DNA of 64,000 bases from Candidatus Nanoarchaeia archaeon (GCA_028279655.1 JANQNH010000005.1:1-64000), one strand, 5' to 3'. Numbered from the stretch's first letter, positions 15,998 to 25,404 are shown. Numbers and translations: made by a program. The notes: generated by a model from the letters alone, not told the origin.

Positions 15998-16306
15998 TCA
16001 CTCAATCATCTCAATCTCTATGTTTAATCCAGAAGGAATAGGAACCCTCATCACCAACCTCAATGCTCTTTCGTCAAGCCCAAGATCGATAACTCTCTTG
16101 TAGATTCTCATCTCATATCTGTCCCATGTAGAAGTGCCACCGCCATCATATCCTTTTCTGGTGGTTAGCTTAAGCTTCTTAGTAGGTAATGGTATTGGGC
16201 CTCGCATATCAACTCCTGTCTTTGTAGAAATATCTTTAATATAGTCGCATACCTCATTTATCTTTGCAATTTCTGTGCTTGCTAGTTTTATTCTTGCTTT
16301 CTGCAT
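15998..16306 (-). CDS. rps10: Ribosomal protein uS10
   Basis: 102 aa, full length for archaeal S10. It has the typical [18 protein letters not shown] and R-K-G...[15 protein letters not shown] motifs. It lies downstream of EF-1A on the same strand with a 71-bp gap, the usual archaeal order of EF-1A then uS10. Confidence 0.97.
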   Translation of the reverse strand: MQKARIKLASTEIAKINEVCDYIKDISTKTGVDMRGPIPLPTKKLKLTTRKGYDGGGTSTWDRYEMRIYKRVIDLGLDERALRLVMRVPIPSGLNIEIEMIE

Positions 16307-16377
16307 TTTTGCGTTTCCAGGAGTTTACTCCATGATAAGCTCAGCTTGCCATGACCCAAATAAAGGGAAAAAGAAAA

Positions 16378-17658
16378 TTATTTCTTTACAAGCTCAATAC
16401 ACATTCCAGCTGCTACAGTTGCGCCAGAATCTCTGACTGCAAATCTGCTCATCTCAGGAATCTCTTTCTGCTTCTCGATTACCAATGGCTGTACAGGCTT
16501 GACCTTTATGATAGCAGCATCTCCATTCTTGATGAAGTCTGGATTCTCTGCCATTACCTCGCCTGTTGCCGGGTTCAGCTTCTTCTCTATAGCCGTTACC
16601 TGACATGCAACCTGAGCAGTGTGTATATGGAATACTGGTGTATACCCTACTGTAATCACAGTTGGATGGTTCAAGACAACGATCTGTGCCGAAAACTCCG
16701 TAGCTACTGTTGGAGGATTGTCTGTATGTCCAAGAACATCTCCTCTAGCTATGTCTTTCTTCTCAATTCCTCTTACGTTGAATCCGATATTGTCTCCAGG
16801 CTCTGCTTTCTGCATCTGTTCATGATGCATCTCTATAGTCTTGCATTCGCCAATAACCCCTTTGCCTTCTCTACCAGGGACTACTATGACCTTATCTCCT
16901 ATCTTCATAACACCAGTCTCAACTCTGCCTACAGGTACAACACCGATTCCTGTGATGCTATATACGTCCTGGATTGGCAACCTTAATGGTAGGTCGACTG
17001 GTTTCTCAGGAGGATTCAAAGTATCAAGTACCTCTAAAATTGTAGGGCCAGTATACCAAGGCATGTTCTCACTCTTGTTCACAACATTGTCTCCTTTCAG
17101 AGCTGCCTCAGGTATAAATGTTACTGTTGCAGGATCATATCCTACAGATTTCAAAAGTGCAGAAACCTCTTCCTTGACCTTGTTGAACTTGGCTTCATCA
17201 TAATTAGCCATATCCATCTTATTTACTGCGATTATCAGCTGGTTAACTCCCAAAGTTCTTGACAGGAATATATGCTCTTTGGTCTGTGCCTGTACTCCTT
17301 CGGTAGCTGCAACGCAAACGACACCAGCATCTGCCTGAGCAGCGCCTGTAATCATGTTCTTGATGAAGTCCTTGTGGCCAGGTGCATCGATTATTGTGAA
17401 GTAATACTTGTCTGTGTCAAATCTCTTATGAGCAAGGTCGATTGTAACTCCTCTTTCCTGTTCTTCTTTTAGGTTATCCATGACGAATGCAAATTCAAAG
17501 CCTGATTTTCCAAGCTCCTTAGCTTTTTCTGTGAGCTTCCTCATAGCCTGTTCATCTATATTCTTAGAATCGTACAATAGTCTTCCAACTGTTGTTGATT
17601 TTCCATGGTCAACGTGACCAATGAATACCAGATTTATATGTGTTTTTTCTTTAGCCAT
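16378..17658 (-). CDS. tuf: Translation elongation factor aEF-1A
   Basis: 426 aa. The GTPase motifs are G-H-V-D-H-G-K-S-T (about residue 14), D-A-P-G-H-K-D-F and N-K-M-D. Domains II and III follow with V-P-V-G-R-V-E-T-G and H-T-A-Q-V-A-C-Q. It delivers aminoacyl-tRNA to the ribosome. The gene is separated from the rpoB-rpoA operon, unlike many archaea where str genes are contiguous. A pair of perfect hairpins sits upstream (17701-17754). Confidence 0.97.
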   Translation of the reverse strand: MAKEKTHINLVFIGHVDHGKSTTVGRLLYDSKNIDEQAMRKLTEKAKELGKSGFEFAFVMDNLKEEQERGVTIDLAHKRFDTDKYYFTIIDAPGHKDFIKNMITGAAQADAGVVCVAATEGVQAQTKEHIFLSRTLGVNQLIIAVNKMDMANYDEAKFNKVKEEVSALLKSVGYDPATVTFIPEAALKGDNVVNKSENMPWYTGPTILEVLDTLNPPEKPVDLPLRLPIQDVYSITGIGVVPVGRVETGVMKIGDKVIVVPGREGKGVIGECKTIEMHHEQMQKAEPGDNIGFNVRGIEKKDIARGDVLGHTDNPPTVATEFSAQIVVLNHPTVITVGYTPVFHIHTAQVACQVTAIEKKLNPATGEVMAENPDFIKNGDAAIIKVKPVQPLVIEKQKEIPEMSRFAVRDSGATVAAGMCIELVKK

Positions 17659-17700
17659 TTTTATATACCACCTTTGTTTATTTATTGAATATTTATCTCT

Positions 17701-17754
17701 GAAATCAGATTCCTGATTTCTGATAATGCTAAGAATCTATGATTCTTATCATTA
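17701..17754. promoter_or_regulatory. Two tandem hairpins between divergent EF-1A and TauE-like genes
   Basis: The first is GAAATCAG-attc-CTGATTTC (17701-17720). The second is TAATG-c-TAAGAATC-tat-GATTCTTA-t-CATTA (17724-17754), a 13-bp stem with one mismatch. They lie in the shared upstream region of two divergent genes, so they are not simple terminators. They could be operators or leader structures of EF-1A. Confidence 0.45.
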
Positions 17755-17810
17755 GTGGAATTTAGTTTTGGTTTATAAATGTTACTGTTTTTTTAGGCTC
17801 TGGAAGCTAC

Positions 17811-18647
17811 ATGGCAACATATACTAACATTAATCCTTTGGAATCAATAAAATTTATAAAGAAAAGATATCACTTCAAAAAAATGTTCCCGGAAATCCTA
17901 ATATCTGTTGTCATCATAGCTTTTGTCTTGGAGTTCTTTGATGCAACCTTGGGCATGGGATATGGAACCACACTTACGCCCATGCTTTTATTGGTAGGGT
18001 TCGCTCCTCTGGAATTAATACCTGCTATCCTTTTAACCAATGCCGTCCTCGGTCTTATCGCTGCCTTCTTCCACCATAGGTTTGAAAACGTAAACTTTCA
18101 TCTTAGAAGCAAAGACTCCAAGATAACCTTGATACTAACAGGATTTGGAATAGTTGGGATACTTATCGCAATACTTGTGGCAATAAATCTTCATGAAGAT
18201 ATCCTAAGGGCTTACCTGGGATTTGTCGTCTTGATAATAGGGATAACAGTAGTCGCAAAGCATAAGAAAGATCATCCTTTCTCATGGAAGAAGCTGATAG
18301 GTCTTGGGTCCTTGGCCGCCTTCAACAAAGGCATGACCGGTGGAGGATACGGCTCAGTGATTGTTGGAGGGCAGATCCTGTCGGGAGTTGAAGGGAAGAA
18401 TGCAGTAGGAGTAGCTTCATTTGCCGAAGGATTGATATGCGTCTTTGGTACATTTGCCTACATCTCCATAAGCAGATCCATTAATCTAAACTGGTCTTTG
18501 ATCCTGTCTCTGCTTATAGGTGGTCTGATATCCCTGCCAATCGCTGCTTATATTGTAAAAAAATTTCATCCAAGAAGGTTAAAATTAGTTATTGGTATTG
18601 TAAATATCATACTAGGTTCTGCAATACTTACAAATCTGATTCTATAG
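17811..18647 (+). CDS. TauE/SafE (TSUP) family membrane transporter
   Basis: 278 aa with about eight TM helices. G-M-G-Y-G-T-T-L-T-P-M-L-L-L-V-G-F in the first half and G-G-G-Y-G-S-V-I-V-G-G-Q-I-L-S-G-V in the second half are the paired signature loops of the family. The family exports or imports sulfite and other sulfur or organic anions; the substrate here is unknown. TATA-like TTTATAAAT lies near 17772. Divergent from EF-1A. Confidence 0.85.
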   Translation: MATYTNINPLESIKFIKKRYHFKKMFPEILISVVIIAFVLEFFDATLGMGYGTTLTPMLLLVGFAPLELIPAILLTNAVLGLIAAFFHHRFENVNFHLRSKDSKITLILTGFGIVGILIAILVAINLHEDILRAYLGFVVLIIGITVVAKHKKDHPFSWKKLIGLGSLAAFNKGMTGGGYGSVIVGGQILSGVEGKNAVGVASFAEGLICVFGTFAYISISRSINLNWSLILSLLIGGLISLPIAAYIVKKFHPRRLKLVIGIVNIILGSAILTNLIL

Positions 18648-18685
18648 TATAAAACTAAGATAAAAACTAAAAAAAATAGAGAGAT

Positions 18686-20878
18686 CTAAGCTCCGACCAT
18701 AGCGTCCGTTAATCCCTTTCTCTGCTTGATTGACTTAACTACCTTGTCCTGCAGCTCACCAGGTACTTTCTCGAACATCTGGTCTATAAGGCTTGAATTG
18801 CCTCTCCCGCCTGTTGCAGATCTTAGGTCAGAACTCCAGCCTAACAGTTCAGCCACAGGCATTTTTGCCTTGGCAATAACCAATGAACCTTCCTGCTGCA
18901 TATCCAAAAGCTGCCCTCTTTTGTTGCTGATTAATTTTGAAAGATCGCCCATAAACTCCTGAGGAGCTTCGATATGCAATACCTGGTAAGGCTCAAACAT
19001 AACAGGTGCAGCCCCCATCATAGACCCCCTTATGGAATCCCTGATAGCAGGGTACATCTGTGCAGGACCTCTGTGGATTGCATCCTCGTGAAGCTTAGCA
19101 TCTGTAAACACAACCTTGACTCCGATGCACGGCTCCTTTGCCAAAGGACCTGCGTTCATTACATTCTCAAACATGTCTAGTACCATCTCCATTATCTCTC
19201 CAATATGCACTAGGCCCCTGGTCTGTTCCACAAAAAGATTCCCTTTGTATATCTCCTTTACCTTGATAGCTACCTTTGAGTCCATACCGCATTCAACAAG
19301 CTTATCTCTTATAGCAAGATCCTTTTTCTTGATCCTTATCTCTGGTAGTTCTCCCTTCTTTATTGCCTCTGCAATTACAGGTTCTAACGGCTCTACATAG
19401 AAGAATAGTTTATTATGCTTGTTAGGTGTCTTTCCCTCTACTTCCGGTCCTTTCTTATTGACGGTTTCCCTGTATACAACGATAGGATTCGAGGTTTTTA
19501 CCTGTAGCCCTTTCTCATCCTTGATCCTGTTCTCAATGACCTCTAGATGCAGCTCACCCATTCCATGCATCAGGTTCTCTCCTGTTTCTTCATTTATCTC
19601 GATCTGTATTGTAGGATCTTCCTTTCCAACCACTCTTAGGATCTCTATCAGCTTTGGAAGATCCGCAGGCTTGGTAGCCTCTATAGCCTTAGTGATAACC
19701 GGCTCAAAAATGTGAGATATCTTTTCAAAAGGCTCTGTTTCGTTCAAGGAGATAGTCTCTCCAACAAACGTTCTTAATCCTGCTATGCCTATGATATTGC
19801 CGCACGGAACATCATCAACGATCTCCCTCTTTGCTCCGTTATATACAAAGACCTGCTGTACTCTTCCGTTGGTCTTTCCCATGCTCAGGTACACTTCCTT
19901 GCCTTTTTCCATAGTGCCGGAGAATAGTCTGCCGGCAGCGATCTCTCCTGCCTGGGGATCTACAACGATCTTCGTACATACAAAAAACAAAGGTCCGTTA
20001 GGATCACAAGCCATCAATGATTTGCCTTCCTCTGATTCAAGCTCACCATGCCATATCTTTGGGATCCTGTAATTCTGTGCAGAGACAGGATCTGGATGAT
20101 GCTGGATAACTATATCAAGCACAACCTCAGCCAGAGGAGCCTTCTCTGCAAGATTTTTTATATTCTCCTTTAGCTTGTTTTCATCAGGTTCAGTATATGC
20201 CTCTATAATATCCTTAAATGTTATTCCTTTCTTCTGCATGTATGGAAGGCTTAATCCCCAGTTATGGTAAGCGCTTCCGAAAGCCACTGTTCCATCTTGG
20301 ACACCGACCTGCCACTTCTCTCCATATTCCTGTTCTGCAATCTCCTTTATCAGCTTATTAACGCTATTGATGATATCTATAAATTTCTTCTGCATCTCTT
20401 CAGGGGTTAATTTTACCTCCTTGATCAGCCTATCGACCTTGTTGATATAAAGTATTGGCTTAACCCTTTCCTTAAGGGCCTGCCTAAGAACAGTTTCAGT
20501 CTGAGGCATTATCCCCTCGACTGCACAGCATAGCACAATTGCACCATCAACAGCCCTCATAGCTCTCGTAACGTCTCCTCCAAAATCAACGTGTCCAGGG
20601 GTATCTAGTAGATTGATCAGATACTCTTTTCCCTCTGACTCATGTACCATAGAGACCGCTGCTGTATCGATAGTGATACCTCTTTCCTGCTCATCATCAT
20701 GGAAATCAAGCTTAAGTGCAGATCCAGCATCCTCTTTGCTCATCATGCCTGCTCCTGCCAGAAGATTATCGGAAAACGTAGTCTTTCCGTGATCAATATG
20801 AGCACAAGTAGCAATATTCCTAATCTGCTTAGGATCCTTCATAATCCTAAAAACCTTATCAACCATCTTTTCAGCCAT
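18686..20878 (-). CDS. fusA: Translation elongation factor aEF-2
   Basis: 730 aa from ATG 20878 (M-A-E-K-M-V-D-K-V-F-R-I-M); the track's 10-residue extension lacks support. The motifs are A-H-I-D-H-G-K-T-T, D-T-P-G-H-V-D-F and N-K-V-D. The diphthamide loop near the C-terminus is D-A-I-H-R-G-P-A-Q, with the modified His retained in the usual archaeal form. It drives ribosomal translocation. It lies 37 bp downstream of ndk on the same strand, where many archaea instead have infB (aIF-2). A short dph2 at 43588 fits the retained His. Confidence 0.96.
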   Translation of the reverse strand: MAEKMVDKVFRIMKDPKQIRNIATCAHIDHGKTTFSDNLLAGAGMMSKEDAGSALKLDFHDDEQERGITIDTAAVSMVHESEGKEYLINLLDTPGHVDFGGDVTRAMRAVDGAIVLCCAVEGIMPQTETVLRQALKERVKPILYINKVDRLIKEVKLTPEEMQKKFIDIINSVNKLIKEIAEQEYGEKWQVGVQDGTVAFGSAYHNWGLSLPYMQKKGITFKDIIEAYTEPDENKLKENIKNLAEKAPLAEVVLDIVIQHHPDPVSAQNYRIPKIWHGELESEEGKSLMACDPNGPLFFVCTKIVVDPQAGEIAAGRLFSGTMEKGKEVYLSMGKTNGRVQQVFVYNGAKREIVDDVPCGNIIGIAGLRTFVGETISLNETEPFEKISHIFEPVITKAIEATKPADLPKLIEILRVVGKEDPTIQIEINEETGENLMHGMGELHLEVIENRIKDEKGLQVKTSNPIVVYRETVNKKGPEVEGKTPNKHNKLFFYVEPLEPVIAEAIKKGELPEIRIKKKDLAIRDKLVECGMDSKVAIKVKEIYKGNLFVEQTRGLVHIGEIMEMVLDMFENVMNAGPLAKEPCIGVKVVFTDAKLHEDAIHRGPAQMYPAIRDSIRGSMMGAAPVMFEPYQVLHIEAPQEFMGDLSKLISNKRGQLLDMQQEGSLVIAKAKMPVAELLGWSSDLRSATGGRGNSSLIDQMFEKVPGELQDKVVKSIKQRKGLTDAMVGA

Positions 20879-20914
20879 TGTAAACTCCCTCCAAAAATTT
20901 ATTATCAAAAATAA

Positions 20915-21415
20915 TTATTTCCAAAAAACCTTATCGATCTTGACATTCTTTATCTCAGTAGGATATAAAGTATAGACCAACTCATCCGGCCTGAACCAGA
21001 GCTTGATCTCTCTTTCAGCCTCTTTGGTATTCTCAGAAGCATGTACGACATTCTCGAATACTCCAGCCCTGGTAACCCTCCCATACTTCCCCCTTATGCT
21101 TATAGGTTCTGCCCTTTCAGGGTCTGTCACACCAACAATCTTCCTTACCAGCTTGATTGCGTTCTCACCATGATAGACCATAGCCAGAACCCTTTTTGTA
21201 TGGTACTCCCCCATTATATATTTGATCAGTTCGTCAAAAAACTTCTCTTCTCTAAGATGGTGGTAATGTTCCTCTGCCAGTTCTTTGGTTACCTGAACTA
21301 TCTTAGCACCTACTATCTTCAGTTCAGTCTCTGACATCTTAGAAATGATATTTCCGGTCAAAGACTTTACCAGACCGTCAGGTTTTATCAAGATAAGCGA
21401 TTGTTCTACTGCCAT
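20915..21415 (-). CDS. ndk: Nucleoside diphosphate kinase
   Basis: 166 aa from ATG 21415 (M-A-V-E-Q-S-L-I-L-I-K-P-D-G-L-V); the track's start 45 codons upstream lies in eL24. The phosphohistidine motif is N-V-V-H-A-S-E-N-T, with W-F-R-P-D-E-L near the end. It balances NTP/dNTP pools. It is the fourth gene of the conserved archaeal cluster eL8-eS28-eL24-ndk. Confidence 0.95.
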   Translation of the reverse strand: MAVEQSLILIKPDGLVKSLTGNIISKMSETELKIVGAKIVQVTKELAEEHYHHLREEKFFDELIKYIMGEYHTKRVLAMVYHGENAIKLVRKIVGVTDPERAEPISIRGKYGRVTRAGVFENVVHASENTKEAEREIKLWFRPDELVYTLYPTEIKNVKIDKVFWK

Positions 21416-21431
21416 TTTATTCCTCTCTTTT

Positions 21432-21605
21432 TTACTTTTTCTTGTATCTCCCGCTCCACCGGACATTGTAAGGCTTTCTCTTAAGCTTAAGCATGTTCTT
21501 CTCGCATTTGCCGTTACAAAAATATAGTATCTTGGCATCCTTCTGGACAAACATCTTGCCCGTGCCCTCTTTTATCATCTCACCACAAAATGTGCATTTT
21601 ACCAT
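21432..21605 (-). CDS. rpl24e: Ribosomal protein eL24 (missed by ORF track)
   Basis: 57 aa, below the track cut-off: M-V-K-C-T-F-C-G-E-M-I-K-E-G-T-G-K-M-F-V...L-Y-F-C-N-G-K-C-E-K-N...K-P-Y-N-V-R-W-S. The zinc ribbon C-x2-C...C-x3-C and the R-W-[ST] ending are diagnostic of L24e. It sits between eS28 and ndk, the expected position. Confidence 0.95.
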   Translation of the reverse strand: MVKCTFCGEMIKEGTGKMFVQKDAKILYFCNGKCEKNMLKLKRKPYNVRWSGRYKKK

Positions 21606-21623
21606 TTTTATTCTCCATAGATT

Positions 21624-21932
21624 TTATGAACTTGAACCCCTACCGGCCCTGCTTAGTGCTCTAGCTTCGATCTCTGTCTCTCTTAGCATAAGCATATCTC
21701 CAACCTGTACAGGCCCTCTAACGTTTCGTCTCAAAACCTTGTTCTGGTCCCTTCCTTGAAGAACCTTACATCTTACCTGGATTGCTTCCCCTCTGGTACC
21801 TGTCCTTCCTATTACCTCTTCAACCTTTGCAGGGATAGCTGTTGTGAAATGTACAGCACCTTTCTTTGCCTCTTCAGGTTTTCCTTTCTTCCTGGCCCCT
21901 TCAGGTCCTTGTTTGCTTTTTTCCTCAGCCAT
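21624..21932 (-). CDS. rps28e: Ribosomal protein eS28 with charged N-terminal extension
   Basis: 102 aa from ATG 21932. The S28e core (P-A-K-V-E-E-V-I-G-R-T-G-T-R-G-E-A-I-Q-V-R-C-K-V...R-N-V-R-G-P-V-Q-V-G-D-M-L-M-L-R-E-T-E-I-E-A-R) is complete. It is preceded by about 35 Lys/Glu/Gly-rich residues; archaeal eS28 is usually about 70 aa. In the operon between eL8 and eL24. Confidence 0.93.
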   Translation of the reverse strand: MAEEKSKQGPEGARKKGKPEEAKKGAVHFTTAIPAKVEEVIGRTGTRGEAIQVRCKVLQGRDQNKVLRRNVRGPVQVGDMLMLRETEIEARALSRAGRGSSS

Positions 21933-21934
21933 TT

Positions 21935-22270
21935 TCACTCTTTCTTTTCGCTTCCTGCAATCTGTTTTATAAGAGCCTTAGCCTCTCCTTCCTGTACTAT
22001 TGCTACTGACGCAGTAGGTTTTTCAATACCAGCTGCAGCACCCAACTCTTCCTTTGAAGGAACCTCTGCGCATTTAATCCCTTTCTCTTCACACAACAAA
22101 GGGATATGCATTGTAATCTCAGGAGGGCTGACGTCCTTAGCTATAGCAACTAATTTTGCCTCTCCTTTTTCAACTGCCTTAGTTACTTCATTAGTCCCTT
22201 TCCTTAATTTTCCTGTAGCTTTTGCTGTCTCAATAGCCTCATATACCTTATCTGTTGATTCATCTGCCAT
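21935..22270 (-). CDS. rpl7ae: Ribosomal protein eL8 (L7Ae)
   Basis: 111 aa from ATG 22270, with GGTG about 9 nt upstream. The kink-turn binding signature is present: [30 protein letters not shown]7Ae is a ribosomal protein and in archaea also the k-turn protein of C/D and H/ACA RNPs and RNase P. It is the first gene of the cluster, with an AT-rich TATA region near 22332-22345. Confidence 0.95.
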   Translation of the reverse strand: MADESTDKVYEAIETAKATGKLRKGTNEVTKAVEKGEAKLVAIAKDVSPPEITMHIPLLCEEKGIKCAEVPSKEELGAAAGIEKPTASVAIVQEGEAKALIKQIAGSEKKE

Positions 22271-22464
22271 TTTTTTCACCTTATATTTATTTTATCTATC
22301 AGAGGAATATTAGAAAACTTCCTCATTCCCCCTATATATAATATACAGGGCTCATTAATCATAGGTATCTTAGAGAGAAACAGCATCCCTTTAAAAATAT
22401 TTCTTTTTTAATGAGAAGAAAACCAACAGCTTTAAAAGCAAAATTCAATTCATACTAAACAAAA

Positions 22465-23133
22465 ATGCAGATCTACAAGGCAATGCAAAACCTTGCTAGG
22501 GTATATTTTGCACCACATCAGGCTATAGAATATATGACATTTAAGGCGATTGATGAAGCCTCAATATCCAGTTATGTAGAAAGATGTAATGTTCGAGGAA
22601 CAATAGATAACTTAATACCTTATCGTAACAGAACAGCAGGAGCAACATATATGCTTAGAGAACTCCATCAATTTGTTCCAGAAAAAAGAACCAGCGAACC
22701 AATCGAGATAGCTTTAACAGAAGAACTCCATGAATTTGCTAGGGTATATTTTGCAGCACATCAAGCTGTAATGTACATGACTAGAAGACCAGACAAATCA
22801 ATAGAATACATAAGGGAACACAATGTTAAAGAAATAGTAGCTAAACTTGAAGCTTACGGTGGAAGATATAGCGGGGCAAAATATATGCTAAATGAACTAT
22901 ACACACTTGCTCCCATCTTAAAGAATACAACAGTAACAAAAAAAAGAATGACTCCTTTTGAGACAGAAGCAACATCAATAGCTGCCTTAGGCAGAAATGA
23001 ACTCAAAACAAGAATCAGAAACTTCAAAGGAAGATTCAAGCTGGATTTTACCGAGGAGTATCTAAATAAACTAAGTGTAGACAGGCTTAGGCACATCCTT
23101 CTGGCTGCAGTGATGAATGCAAGAAGGAGATAA
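22465..23133 (+). CDS. Tandem-domain protein of unknown function
   Basis: 222 aa. Two copies of a domain of about 65 residues: A-R-V-Y-F-A-P-H-Q-A-I-E-Y-M-T...A-G-A-T-Y-M-L-R-E-L (residues 8-68), and A-R-V-Y-F-A-A-H-Q-A-V-M-Y-M-T...S-G-A-K-Y-M-L-N-E-L (residues 93-150). A basic C-terminal domain (K-L-D-F-T-E-E-Y-L-N-K-L-S-V-D-R-L-R-H-I-L) follows. Soluble, no signal peptide. Not recognised. The promoter contains AAACCAACAGCTTTAAA, a 17-mer also found upstream of the neighbouring tRNA-Tyr gene. Confidence 0.72.
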   Translation: MQIYKAMQNLARVYFAPHQAIEYMTFKAIDEASISSYVERCNVRGTIDNLIPYRNRTAGATYMLRELHQFVPEKRTSEPIEIALTEELHEFARVYFAAHQAVMYMTRRPDKSIEYIREHNVKEIVAKLEAYGGRYSGAKYMLNELYTLAPILKNTTVTKKRMTPFETEATSIAALGRNELKTRIRNFKGRFKLDFTEEYLNKLSVDRLRHILLAAVMNARRR

Positions 23134-23252
23134 TTAGAATTCAAAGCCCAAGAAAATTGCTCAAGTAATATATTAAGTACTATTTCTAAGTATACAGATT
23201 ATAAAAAAACCAACAGCTTTAAATATAAATATGCTAACCCAATTAATCTAAG

Positions 23253-23382
23253 CCCCGCTTAGTTTAGTGGCTAGAACGCTCCGCTGTAGATAAGTTCATT
23301 GCTTGACCAAATGCATCATGCTTGGAATGAAAAGCAAACAGCTGGTACGGAGAGATCCCTGGTTCAAGTCCGGGAGCGGGGA
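23253..23382 (+). tRNA. tRNA-Tyr (GUA), intron at 37/38
   Basis: The acceptor CCCCGCT/AGCGGGG gives C1-G72, the archaeal tRNA-Tyr identity pair. The anticodon stem is CTCCG/CGGAG with GTA at 23286-23288, and the T arm is CCTGG-TTCAAGT-CCGGG. A 57-nt intron is predicted at about 23290-23346, just 3' of the anticodon. The BHB helix is imperfect (three of four central pairs). No CCA is encoded. TATA TTTAAATATAAATA lies about 35 nt upstream. Confidence 0.92.
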
Positions 23383-23425
23383 TTCATAGGGAGGATAGAG
23401 TTCTGTCCTCTCTTTTTTTCTTTTA

Positions 23426-23803
23426 TCAATAAATATAATCAATCTGATCAGAAGTGACTGTTATCTCTCCAGGATTATTACGAGAATCATTTGAACCAGC
23501 TTTCTTTTTATAACTAGAACTTTTAGAACCAGAACTCCCCCTAGGACCAGAACCTCTAACCTGGGGATTCAACTCAATCCCTTTCCAAAAACTGATATTA
23601 CCACAGTTCATACATCGGAAGTATGGCCCCCACTTCCCTTCCTGGGCATCTAGCCATTCACCACAGACACACTTTAAATCAGTAAGCATATCTTCCTTAT
23701 GTTCTTTACAGACAGGAACCCCTTGTTTGTTCTTAGTAACACTTACCTTGCCACAGAAAGGACAGTTATCAACCCTCGAATCACCATATCGTTTTTTGTA
23801 CAT
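23426..23803 (-). CDS. Double zinc-ribbon protein
   Basis: 125 aa. Two zinc-ribbon modules: C-P-F-C...C-K-E-H (residues 14-35) and C-V-C-G...C-M-N-C (about 45-68). A Ser/Gly/Lys-rich linker and a conserved-looking tail, E-I-T-V-T-S-D-Q-I-D-Y-I-Y, follow. The second module resembles topoisomerase C4-type zinc fingers. A nucleic-acid-binding role is likely; the partner is unknown. Convergent with tRNA-Tyr. Confidence 0.75.
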   Translation of the reverse strand: MYKKRYGDSRVDNCPFCGKVSVTKNKQGVPVCKEHKEDMLTDLKCVCGEWLDAQEGKWGPYFRCMNCGNISFWKGIELNPQVRGSGPRGSSGSKSSSYKKKAGSNDSRNNPGEITVTSDQIDYIY

Positions 23804-23868
23804 TCTTTTTTCAATTAATCTCTTCTTTATATGCGTTATGGTTTAACAGCTCTGATTTATTTTGTAGA

Positions 23869-25275
23869 TTATACATGCCTTCCAACTTGAATATTATGTT
23901 CTGCCAAAAACCTATCAACTTTTTTAAGTTCTTCAATTGCATAATCATGGTCAATCTTAGTGAATCCTTTAAACCATAATCTGGTAATCTCATCAACATC
24001 TAAGACATCTTCTTCTTGGTATTGTGGATGTCTCTCTGAGAATGTATCCCATATACTGCAATTTGGTAGGGGAATTAACCTGGATAGTTCAATTGATGAA
24101 AAAAATGGATCTGCAGTAGTATGGTATTTATCTACAATTTGTTCTATAAAGGATACAGTTGTATCAAGACTGTTCTTTGTTTCGTCTCGTGCTCCAACCA
24201 TGAATGAGGCATGAACACTGATTCCAGCATCTTTTAACATATTAAGAGCTTTTATGTTGGTATCCACAGACGCCACGGGATTTTTTAAAGAAGCTAAAGC
24301 AGACTCACTGCCAGAGTCAAGCCCCATATTAACTCTAACAACACCTAATTGTTTTAATCTCTTGATATTTATTGGTTTGGATACATCAGTTGCATTAGCA
24401 TAAACAAAGAATCCAATTTCTCCGCTTTCAATTTTTGGTTTAATGTCATTAGGCATTGTTTCAATTAATCTATCTACATATTTAGGAGAAGATAAAAAGC
24501 TATCATAAGCTTCATAAAATAGATTAATACCAAACTGTGCATTATATTGTCTAACAGTATTCCAAAATGCAGTTGGTTCACCTAGATTTAACCTTAATTC
24601 TAAGATACTACAATAATCACATTTATTCTTATAATTCTTACATCCCCTTGCATTATTTATTATTATTGGTCTGACAGTCATACTATGCATATGTCCAAAC
24701 GTTGTCATATAGTTATCGGAAAATACATCAAGTTGGTTTTCGACTAAAGTCAAGTCAGGAACCGTGTTATTATCAGATAGATTATATGTTGATTCAGAAT
24801 TACGTATAATTTGGCCATCACTTCCCCTATAAACAAGGGAGTCAACACCTTCTACCCCATTTCCATTTAAAAGACAACCAACCAGGTCACTAAACGGGGT
24901 CTCCCCTACATCATTAGTTATAATATAGTGAACTGCTTCCCTTTTTCTTAGAATAAGTTCGGGGAGTAATGCAGCATGATCATTTCCTAGAACAATTTTT
25001 GCATTTGCCATTTCAGCAATCCTAAGAGCCCAAGGATAAGTAATTGATAAAACACTTAAACCCACTAAGTTAGGTTTGTATTCACTAACTATCTTTTCAA
25101 TATCCTCCCCAGAGATAATTGCTCCATCAACTACTTTTACGTCAACACTTTCCCCATAATCGTTTTTTACTCTAGTAGCTAATTGAATCCCTGCTATTGC
25201 TGGAAAGCACCTAAAATTGGCATTCTCATCAAATCCTCCTTTGGGGGGATTTATCAACATAATTTTATAAACCAT
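23869..25275 (-). CDS. B12-binding radical SAM protein with unusual Cys spacing
   Basis: 468 aa. The N-terminal ~150 residues are cobalamin-binding-like (I-M-L-I-N-P-P-K-G-G, V-G-L-S-V-L-S-I-T-Y-P-W). The radical SAM core follows with N-A-R-G-C-K-N-Y-K-N-K-C-D-Y-C-S-I, giving C-x6-C-x2-C instead of C-x3-C-x2-C. M-G-L-D-S-G-S-E-S-A-L is the usual SAM-contact segment. Substrate unknown. It is upstream-adjacent to a sugar transferase, but the 129-bp gap gives no clear operon. Confidence 0.82.
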   Translation of the reverse strand: MVYKIMLINPPKGGFDENANFRCFPAIAGIQLATRVKNDYGESVDVKVVDGAIISGEDIEKIVSEYKPNLVGLSVLSITYPWALRIAEMANAKIVLGNDHAALLPELILRKREAVHYIITNDVGETPFSDLVGCLLNGNGVEGVDSLVYRGSDGQIIRNSESTYNLSDNNTVPDLTLVENQLDVFSDNYMTTFGHMHSMTVRPIIINNARGCKNYKNKCDYCSILELRLNLGEPTAFWNTVRQYNAQFGINLFYEAYDSFLSSPKYVDRLIETMPNDIKPKIESGEIGFFVYANATDVSKPINIKRLKQLGVVRVNMGLDSGSESALASLKNPVASVDTNIKALNMLKDAGISVHASFMVGARDETKNSLDTTVSFIEQIVDKYHTTADPFFSSIELSRLIPLPNCSIWDTFSERHPQYQEEDVLDVDEITRLWFKGFTKIDHDYAIEELKKVDRFLAEHNIQVGRHV

Positions 25276-25404
25276 TTTAATGATACGTCCTTATTCTGTT
25301 TTTAGAGAAAGCGTGAATACTATTTAAAACTTCATATCTTTACCATTATTTAGTTAATGATAGGCATACGTCAAAGCATCCTAATTCTATATAAAGAACA
25401 ATTC

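Noticed and set aside
16351-16986. 211-aa plus-strand ORF
   Set aside because: Lies fully antisense to aEF-1A; its translation is Cys/Tyr/Leu-rich with no family features.
19116-20072. Several plus-strand ORFs antisense to EF-2
   Set aside because: Shadows of a strongly conserved gene; no promoters or ribosome sites.
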